Program-made: the position numbers and the translations under genes | Source: Mytilus californianus | Lineage: Eukaryota > Mollusca > Bivalvia > Mytilida > Mytilidae | DNA length: 64,000 nucleotides | Assembly (NCBI RefSeq): GCF_021869535.1 | Contig: NW_026262581.1 | Span: 115,782,771-115,846,770, forward strand | Reading direction: 5' to 3' | The notes under the pieces: generated by a model | Databases searched by the model: none | What the model saw: the letters and a program-made list of their open reading frames with translations, nothing else | Told to the model about the DNA's origin: nothing | Shown here: piece by piece, positions 56,050-64,000 of the stretch | How the letters are laid out: each line of letters opens with the position of its first letter | How positions within the stretch are numbered: the first letter of the stretch is position 1

Positions 56050-57320
56050 AGTAGGTGAAGACATACTAGACAGCGTAGGTCATAAAGATGAAGTCATATC
56101 CTGTCCAACAGAACCAAATGAAAAGCAAGCTATTGCCGAAGAATTTCAGAGAAGATAGAACGTGCCACACGCTTGTGGTGCACTCGATGGAAAGTATGTT
56201 GCTATTAGAAGCCCGTCTAAAAGCGGATCCGTGTTTCATAACTATAAAGGTTTTTTTTATGGCACTGGCTACGGTTACATGGAAATGTAACAATAATAGA
56301 ATAATTATTGATACATTGGAGACTAATTGCCGGAATGCAGTGTTGGGTAAGGAACCGATTAATTACGAGTGTAACAATAATAATTGAGTCTACGGTTACA
56401 TTGCGTTATTGTTACATTAATGCAAAATAAAACTTGAAAACTTTTATTTGAATATTGCAATATTGCATACAATTTTTAATTTTTTTATTTACAATGTCAA
56501 TTCTACAAATCCCGTATGTTGTTTATGGAAGCATGATTTAGTCCCACGCATTTTAGTGAAACCACTAAGCAGCCATCACAAACAAGTGATGCAGCAATGT
56601 CCACGTCTGTATTGCATACTGTACAATTACATTTTGCACTATCCCTTTTTGAAGTATAAAGAAACTTTCAATGTCTGTCATGATTCATATGAAATTTTTT
56701 TTTTTTAATCTTGATATGTTTATGTTATATTGTGAAGGCAATTCAGTAATGTTAACATTTGCCGACATGGTAAAACTGGTGGAATCAGTGCTTTCATTTT
56801 CTGAGTCCAGATATTATGTGATCGTAACTTCGTTCTTATTGGCGAAAACAATTCAGCATCAAAACTATAAGGTTTAAGTTTAATAAATCTAGCTTACATT
56901 GAAGTGCATAATCAATAACGATAACGCAATGTAACCGTAGACTCAAATATTATTGTTACATAATTAATCGGATCCTTACCCAACCTTGTATTCCGGCAAA
57001 TAGTCTCCAATGTAACAATAATTTTATTATTATTGTTACATTTCCATGTAACCGTAGCCAGTGCCTTTTTTCATTACTACGGTGCTCCTTGCCTTGGTGG
57101 ATGCAGACAACACATTTTTATGGATAGATGTAGGAGGATATGGTTCCATGTCGGACGCCCAAGATTTACAACGCGGCAGAATTAAAGGAGTGTTTGGAAG
57201 ATAAGACTATTGGATTTCCAGAGTCAGATCCCTCACCTATAATGACGACCTGAATATGCCATACTTCATCTTGGGTGACCACGCATTTTGGGTTGAGAAC
57301 TTATTTGATGAAGCCATATT
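56050..57320 (+). pseudogene. Harbinger transposase (DDE), split by an insertion
   Basis: The first half at about 56107-56260 reads PTEPNEKQAIAEEFQRR, a TAG where tryptophan is usual, then [20 protein letters not shown] and [13 protein letters not shown] contains the first catalytic aspartate. The second half at about 57067-57320 reads TVLLALVDADNTFLWIDVGG and SMSDAQDL (second aspartate), then after a frame change PYFILGDHAFW. This is the DDE_Tnp_4/HARBI1-type transposase. The two halves would be adjacent but for the 805-bp foldback at 56261-57065. A nonsense codon and frameshifts make it dead even without the insertion. Confidence 0.82.
56261..57065. mobile_element. Foldback DNA transposon with about 155-bp terminal inverted repeats
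   Basis: It begins GGCACTGGCTACGGTTACAT and ends with the exact complement. The imperfect inversion continues inward to about 56421 and 56908 (TGTAACAATAATA, GTCTACGGTTACATTGCG). Flanks TTTTTTAT and TTTTTTCA suggest a degraded 8-bp target duplication, which would fit a hAT-type element. The short frames in the centre (56448-56877) have no recognised domain. Confidence 0.85.
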
Positions 57321-57706
57321 CTAGAGCACAGTGACAACGTAATGGAAATATAGTGGAGTCGTGGTTCGATCGTATAGTAGACTTGTATTGAGATCGTAAT
57401 GCGATCGGGAAGGTCTTGCTAGAAGCGTACATAGATCGTGTAAGTCGTTGTATATTAGACGTAGCAAGAGCGTGACAAGATCGTAACTAGAGCGTGTTAC
57501 TATCGTAGCGGAATCGTAGCAGGATCTTATCAGGATCATGGCATGGTCGTGGTTTGAATGTGAAAACTATGAAATATTGAATATTCAAGCCAACCATAGC
57601 ACGATCTCACCGCGATCTTAATTTTTTTTATAGATCGTAGTGGTATCTTCATGGTCTTGGTCTAGTGTGACGGGGGCTTTACGTGATGCTTGTTGAATAA
57701 AAAATG

Positions 57707-58105
57707 GAGAATGTGTCCATGGGACACAGATGATGCCCTTGCATGCTTGCATATAACGTTATGGGACATAACTCAAGAACAGTAAAAGTGACGCCACCCA
57801 AATTCAATCTTGATCTGAATTTTGTGGTAATAAGCATTGTGTTGAAGTTTCATAACATTTGGTTGAGGCAAACTTAAGTTAGAGAACGGAAACGAAAATT
57901 CAGCAATTTTTTTCATTTTTAAAGGGACATAACTCTAGAACGGTAAACGTGACACCTCCCAAATTCAAACATGATCTGTGTTTTGTGGTAATAAGCATTG
58001 TGTATAAGTTTCATAACATTTGGTTGAGGCAATTTGCCAAATTAAAGATAGAGAACGGAAACCAATTTCGGGACGTACGTACGGACAAGGGTAACACTTA
58101 AAATT
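57707..58105 (+). repeat. Family C element copy, two units
   Basis: Left end GAGAATGTGTCCATGGGACA (itself a palindrome), CATATAACGTTATGGGACAT, two core units keyed by CATTTGGTTGAGGCAA at about 57857 and 58017 (160 bp apart), and right end GGGACGTACGTACGGAC. Confidence 0.82.
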
Positions 58106-58109
58106 GATA

Positions 58110-58595
58110 AGAAATAACAAATATGAAGTTGAGGAGCACAAAAAATCCATGATTGAAATGAAACGTTATGACCGTAAATTCCTTGTTCATGTAATTCAAC
58201 TAAAAACTAATGTTGGAACTCTTTCCTGCAAGATTGACCTCAAATGACCCTAAACGGGTTTGCTTTCGGTTTAAGCATATTTGGTTCTCATGCCCCAAAA
58301 GTAAAAGATGTATGGCTTGAAGTGTACTTGATGAAGTTTTCACCAGAAATCACTTTAAAATAAATCTATCAATGTCGTCTAGAATCAGAAGAAAATCATG
58401 GTAAAAAAAAACAATTGTATTTAAGGTTTAAATACTAGTATGCTTGGAGGGACAAATATCATGTACTATTATTGCCAATTTTCCACCTGTTTAAATGTGT
58501 TTCAATTCATAGTGGGATACCATACCAAAAGCAATAATAAACCAATACATATATTTTTTTTATCAACAGTGCCCTTTATTTTTTTTACCTGACAC
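58110..58595. other. No gene seen
   Basis: AT-rich sequence with no recognised repeat or coding signal. Confidence 0.4.
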
Positions 58596-58599
58596 CAAA

Positions 58600-59110
58600 A
58601 CCAATAGGCTTCTTCTACTTTCCTATATCTTCCATCAGTATAAGTTTCATTCAAATCAAGCAAGGGAAACTGAATCTACCAATCTGAAACCTTTTTTTTT
58701 TAATATTGAAAATGACCCCTTACCTTTCTCCAATTTACCAAAAAAACTCAATAGGCATTCACACTGCCAGAGGCATATATGTCTCTGGCACTGCCTATAT
58801 CTTCTAACTGTATAAATTCCATTGCAATCAAGGAAGAGAAAATCAAGTTACCATCCAGAAACCTTTATTCTAAAATATGTTTTAGTCACAGAGACCTTGA
58901 CATCTGACCTAAGTCATCATTGGAAACATTTTTAGTTTTATTTTGCTATTCTAGCAACTGCTACATGGACCTTTGATGCATTGACCCCAAAATCAAAAGT
59001 CATCTTGCCCTTCCCAATATCTCCCATATGTATAAGTTTTGTTCCAATCAAGTAATGGATACTCAAGTCACAGAAGGACAAGTGATAACTATATGTTCCC
59101 AAAATGTTAA
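58600..59110 (-). repeat. Family A array, diverged, reverse orientation
   Basis: The - strand carries three diverged units with CTTGATT..AATGAAACTTATA-like words (near 58660, 58830 and 59050), each followed by GATATAGGAAG-like sequence. It corresponds to the array at 2850-3560. Confidence 0.6.
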
Positions 59111-59339
59111 CAAAATCAACTTGGTTCATATGAATTTCCTTCTATAATTCAGCATTCTTTTTAAAATGTTGGTGTAGACACCATTATCAATGTGGCCTCA
59201 AATTTGCTCCTCATAAATGTAAAAACTTTATTCAGATAAAATTATAATACATTTTGAAACACTTTTGTTTATACACAATTTCTGATTTCTAATGTTAGGC
59301 AAATAGAAATGGTTAATTTTCAGACAAGATTTTTACTTA

Positions 59340-59528
59340 AGGCTATTCCATTAAAATGTATGTGGGCGGGTAGGAAGGGACTTCAAAATATCCCTACAAC
59401 CAAGAACCATTTTTTAGATAATTTTGCATAATGGTAATAGACGCATACTGAAAAAAGACCCATGACCCACATTCAATAATTAAAATTCCCTTCCTACCCT
59501 CCCACATACATTTTAATGGAATAGCCCT
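59340..59528. mobile_element. MITE with about 43-bp TIRs and TA duplication
   Basis: The left end AGGCTATTCCATTAAAATGT, then ATGTGGGCGGGTAGGAAGGG, is matched inverted at 59487-59528 with a one-base difference near the tip. TA flanks both ends, as for Tc1/mariner-type elements. The 189-bp element has no coding capacity. Confidence 0.82.
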
Positions 59529-59530
59529 TA

Positions 59531-60539
59531 TAGTAATCCAAAGTAAAATATCTTCAGTAAAGGAACAAGGAATTCGCAAAAGGCTTCAATGATTAAATAA
59601 ATAAGATATGTTGGAACTGCTTAACACTTCATTTGTGACTGAAGACAACCTTTTTCCATTAGAAATTTGATGCATCAGTAATTGTCTGTTTCAGACCTAG
59701 CATTAACATTCTCTAATGTGCTCTAAAACTGACAGAAATTCAGAATTCCATGTATATTTCACAACCTCATTCGAAAGTATCACTATCAATTTAAAATTAG
59801 AAATCATTAATGTGATCAGTGATTACTAAAACTGGCATCCATTCAAAACAGATAAATAAATCTGCACTTAAATGTTAAGTTTAATGTTTTATTAAAACCA
59901 TAAAAAATGTCTTTATTGCATAAGATGTTTTGAAGAATAAAGTTCAAGACTAGTGTATAGCAGCCAAATAAAACATTTATAAGTGATAAAATATCACATT
60001 CAAATATATTGCAATAGCTTGATAATATATTCATCCAATAGTTTGATGTATTAGTTATCTTTGGTAATATAATGAGGAAATTGTGCATACACTGACATTT
60101 CTAATGATGTTTGAAGTTATGAATTGTTGGTTAAAGCGTAATTATTATTGTTATTATGAGAAGCATGATAAATTGTAACATCTCATTCATGTGTTGAGGA
60201 GTAAACATCATCATTATGTCAGTAAGATATTTTTTTTAAGATATCATATCAGCTTTCACTGAAAGTTAGGGATTTTTGTAAAAAAGCTAAATGCTTATCT
60301 CAAACAATATTATTATCTGACTTATAATAGACATTTAGTTTAACAAAAATCAGACAGTGATGGCCATAGTGCATGACTGGTAGAAATATCTAATATTTAA
60401 CTCCAATCAAATGATAAAGATCAGTATAATATACTAAGTAATTCATCAGAGATTTTGCATGTATGAAAAGAAAACATTGATCAGCCATTATAGACAATTT
60501 GTAAAAAATCCTAACAATAATCCTATTATATTCACTATT
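59531..60539. other. No gene seen
   Basis: AT-rich. A - strand open frame at 59843-60088 is low-complexity and unsupported. Confidence 0.4.
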
Positions 60540-61016
60540 ACTCTGAGCACAGACTAACCTGTGCATTTGGAAAAGTTTTAAGGCATAGCATGCCTTAGAT
60601 GAATAAAATTCAAAGGCATTTTATGTTTTAGAAAATTTAAAACTTAACTGGATTTTGCTGTGGACTTTTTTTTCATCCCGGCAGAAGATGATAAAATTAA
60701 CGAACAGCTGAGTTTCACTTGATATGGTCCACTCATGTACACAGTTTAAATCACAAATTATTGTCAGGTATCTATTGTCCCTCTATTGTCCATGTTAATC
60801 AATACAGTTTACCTCAATTATTAGCTGTGGGGAAGTTCTCAAACCTCTTTCCCAACTTTTAGTTTGGCACCTTCTGGAGGAATGAAAAAAGTGCACTGCA
60901 AAATTCAGTTAAGTATTTAATTTTCTAAAAGAGAAAATGCATTTGAATTTCATTTATCTAGAGCATTTTATGCCTTAAAATTTTTCCAGATACTCAGGTT
61001 TGTCTGTACTTAGAGT
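60540..61016. mobile_element. Foldback element with about 128-bp imperfect arms
   Basis: 60540-60668 and 60889-61016 are imperfect inverted repeats. Examples are ACTCTGAGCACAGAC against GTCTGTACTTAGAGT, and AAGGCATTTTATG against a diverged complement. Divergence between the arms suggests an old insertion. The spacer of about 220 bp has no open frame. Confidence 0.72.
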
Positions 61017-62427
61017 AAATTTTGAGGTGAAAATGCAGCCATTTTAACCAAAGGGTCCACATGAACCTTAAGGAGACTAGCCAAACCATTCAATGGTTAT
61101 TGTTAAATGGAAATCACCCACTTCATTTGGACTCTGGTGGAAAGTTGATTCATTGGCAATCATACCACATCTCCTTATTTCATATCAAGTTATATAAATG
61201 TTTAACAAAGCTCTTTATCTTAGGCTAAAAATATTTCTTATTGTGTTTCCCTGTCCAGGCTTTAAAATACCTGCCATAAATTGTATTAATATTTTTTAGT
61301 TATCTTTTTTCCTTCATAACCCTTCATAAATCAGCTAATTGTGAAAAATTATGATCAGATGTAGATATGGTTGGTACCCGGTTAGTCTAAATGACCATAA
61401 TCAATTAGAATGCTTGCTGTACAAATCAATGTTTGGTTGTATTCATCACATGATTTAGTTTCCATGTTAATCAACGTACCATATAAAACATTATTATACT
61501 TCCTGTAAGAATGCCCTTCTATAGTAAAATTGCTCTATTTTTGCACAGTTTTTGAAAGAAATATATAGTGTTAACTGCATTATGCGAAAATAGTATGCCT
61601 TGCTGTTGCAACAGACTATTGATTTTCACGTCAATCATTTTCAATTTCACGTGCAAAGGCGGAGCTTAGTTGCTTTGACAGACAAGTGGGATGGATTTAT
61701 TAGCCTGACAATTAATTAACTATTACAATTGAACAATAAGGGGAAAAAAGTAGATATCATTTAAATTTTTCTGACATTTTAAGAGACTTTAAAATACTGT
61801 AGTTTCTGTTAGAACGTTTTTGTTCTTTGTTTACTTCTGCTTACTGCCGTTGAAGCCAAAATTGTTTGAATACTTTATAAGTCATTTGTTACAGATAAAT
61901 AGTTATGATCACATCAATGTTTTTTTTGGTAAGTTATTAAGTACTATGGAAAATATTAATGAGAATGAAATGGAAGGGGTATGAAGTAAACCTTGTTTAG
62001 ACAATATCCAAAATAATACCGGGAAATCAAAGCTATGACACAATGTCTTTTTGGTACTTTTTCATCTTGAAGTCAACATGAGTTCATGCCTTCAAAATTA
62101 AGCAAAATAAAGGTACCTCATAACAAGTTTAAGACAACCTCTAGCACCAGCTTAAGCAGAATTCTACTTGTTTAACTACTCAATAATGATTAATATTCAG
62201 AAAGAGTTAAAATCAATCATTTCACCTCAAAACACATACTTTTGAATCTATTTATTTGTAACTCTTTCTAACAGTAAAGTAGACAAAATCAACTTTCTTT
62301 AAGACAGCATATATATATGCAGAGTTACATAAAGGGCTTCTTTTCATACTATAAAGCATTTTTTTTACATAGAAATACACAATTAGCACTATTTGAAATA
62401 ATAAACAGTCAGCATAATAATGATATT
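61017..62427. other. No gene seen; one short repeat fragment
   Basis: AT-rich. 61130-61180 (TTGATTCATTGGCAATCATA, CCACATCTCCTTATTT) is the reversed 5' end of the repeat at 35161. Otherwise nothing recognised. Confidence 0.45.
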
Positions 62428-62561
62428 AATGTTGTGTTTAACATTGACTATGGAAAATAGTAGCCAGGGTGAGAGACAATAGTGCACTCCCCTTCAGGTT
62501 GTGCACTATTGTGTCTCACCCTGGCTACTATTTTCGCATAGTCAATGTTAAACATAACATT
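62428..62561. repeat. About 60-bp-arm hairpin with 13-base loop
   Basis: 62428-62487 and 62501-62561 are inverted repeats with one mismatch and one 1-nt indel (TTTAACATTGACTATG, GTAGCCAGGGTGAGAGACAA, and complements). A candidate short foldback MITE. Confidence 0.88.
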
Positions 62562-63199
62562 ATTTTATAAATATTGGCTGAACATATGTACAAAAAAGGT
62601 GAACAGACAAACAAGCTAAGAAGATGACTCTAAGGAACCTGAATCCTTCAACTGGTACCTATACATCATTCATCTCTATAAGATGTTAAAAATAGCATGG
62701 TGATTAGGCAGGGGAAAGTGTCTTAAATTGCAAAACACCTCCTTTGGAAAAAAATTTCATTAAAACTTCTTGAGATGTTTCCTATTCCAAGTTTAACTTG
62801 GTGCTCCTGAATATAGTCATCAAATGAAGCCCTGAAAAGACTTTTTGATACCCTAATTAATATGATTACACAGACAGATACACTTTCAGTCAGGGAGATC
62901 TTACTGGATCAACTATGTCATCAAAGTGCTAAATAAACTTCAAATCTGCTGTTTACCAGTTCCCAACTTTTTCAGTAAAAAATTATCTGTACTGTCAGCT
63001 ATTGCTGACTTATCATACCAGGACTCATATGTGATGAACATTTCATATTTGTGCATGACATTTCTAAAATATAAGTCTTTGGCAAACAGGTAGTAGAATA
63101 TAGAAGGAAATAAAAATGTGTCTCACAGTATTGCATAACCAAATGGAGCATGTGTCATATATGAAGAAGCTATGACTTGTAGATGCTGATATAAAGGCA
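62562..63199. other. No gene seen
   Basis: AT-rich non-coding sequence. Confidence 0.4.
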
Positions 63200-64000
63200 A
63201 AAACAATAAAATGCTTCGCTGAGCGCAGCCTGATACGACCGCAGAGGTCAAACCCTGAACAGTTGGGGCAAATTTGGACACAATATTCATGCTTGATACT
63301 GTCTGAATTTGGATTACGATCAAATTTTTGACATAATATAGGTTTCTGACACAAAATTAATGTGGTCAAAGATCTTATAAATCCATTGCACAATACTGTG
63401 CAATTAAAGATTTCTTCTTGAAACTTTTCAAAAATTTGAAATTCTAAAAATTTTGAAAAAAAAATATGAATCCCTTAAAAAATTGGGAAAAAAATTCCCC
63501 CACCCCCAACTTTTTTAACCCCCCCCCCCCCCTTGGAGCAATAACCCCAAAACTCAATCCCAGTCTTTCCTTTGTAGTATGGAACCTTGTAGTACAATTT
63601 CAGAGAGATCCATACACTTACACACATGTTATTGTCTGGAAACTAGAAAAATGCTTGTGTTTGGCCCTTTTTTGGCCCCTAATTCCTACATGTTTGGGGC
63701 AATTAACCCCAAACTCAATCCCATCCTTCCCTTTGTTATATGGAACCTTGTGGTACAATGTCAGAAAGATCCATACACTTACACACAAGTTATTGTCTGG
63801 AAACTAGAAAAATGCTTGTTTTTGGCCCCTTTTTGGCCCTTAATTCCTATAGTGTTGGCCCCATAACCCCTAAAATGAATCCCAACCTTCTACTTGTGGT
63901 ATTAAACATTGTGGTACAATTTCAGAGCAATGGAAATACTTATACACAAGTTATTATCCTGAAACTAGAAAAATGCTTGTTTTGGGCCCCTAATTCCTAA
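63200..64000 (-). mobile_element. Family G element copy, cut by the window end
   Basis: It begins with the shared right-end block (ATGCTTCGCTGAGCGCAGCC, ATACGACCGCAGAGGT, CCCTGAACAGTTGGGGC), has a C-run near 63520, then core units keyed by GGAACCTTGT at 63581 and 63742 and a diverged one near 63902, about 160-161 bp apart. It continues past 64000. Three overlapping frames of 86-113 codons are read-throughs of the repeat. Confidence 0.85.

Larger units (their letters stand above)
54538..57680 (+). mobile_element. Harbinger-type DNA transposon relic with nested insertions
   Basis: The left end (ACGTAATACCCCCTCACACTAGA) and right end (TCTAGTGTGACGGGGGCT, TTACGT) are imperfect inverted repeats about 3.1 kb apart. 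Subterminal regions on both sides are full of TCGTAGTG and GATCGTGG words in inverted arrangement. Inside lie a broken Harbinger transposase, a family G repeat copy and an 805-bp foldback element, so the relic is a nest of at least three elements. A clean target duplication was not found. Confidence 0.7.

Noticed and set aside
63466..64000. Three overlapping + strand frames of 86-113 codons
   Set aside because: Read-through of the roughly 161-bp family G core on the opposite strand of the element; proteins simply repeat with the DNA period.

Overview
The window is eukaryotic, AT-rich and repeat-dense. It looks like a marine bivalve mollusc, probably a mussel (Mytilidae). I infer this from recognised bivalve interspersed repeats, satellite arrays with about 160-bp monomers, several invertebrate LINE families, and a spliced ionotropic glutamate receptor gene. 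I see no bacterial operons, rRNA, tRNA or CRISPR.

Layout. 1-731: 3' part of an intact tyrosine recombinase from a mobile element. 990-2575: rearranged repeats ending in a perfect 236-bp inverted repeat. 2.8-9.6 kb: degenerate tandem arrays, including one of 146-147-bp period, plus a TIR element with TTA duplications. 10-12.5 kb: a decayed reverse transcriptase and two minisatellites (29 bp, 36 bp). 14-18.7 kb: roughly 160-bp arrays and a duplicated block with a MITE in one copy only. 19.5-24.8 kb: two decayed LINEs, a SINE-like insertion and a MITE.

The main host gene lies on the + strand at 26251-43157. It has six coding exons (26251-26307, 32570-32599, 34188-34370, 36452-36794, 37539-38272, 43038-43157). 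Together they encode an ionotropic glutamate receptor-like subunit of 488 residues, with a signal peptide, ligand-binding halves S1 and S2 and four membrane segments, but no large amino-terminal domain. Exon phases agree at every junction. Its introns hold many transposable elements, including an antisense LINE of about 2.9 kb in the last intron. A possible alternative last exon lies at 48082-48147.

At 50290-50093 on the - strand is a likely 3'-terminal coding exon of a second host gene that I cannot name; its upstream exons were not found.

From 50.7 kb to the end the sequence is again mobile: three copies of an element with about 161-bp internal repeats, two LINE fragments in opposite orientation, a Harbinger-type transposase relic split by a foldback transposon, MITEs and long inverted repeats.

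The most notable pattern is that several array families, differing in sequence and in flanking ends, share a monomer of about 160-162 bp, and one is 146-147 bp. At least two of them sit between terminal inverted repeats.
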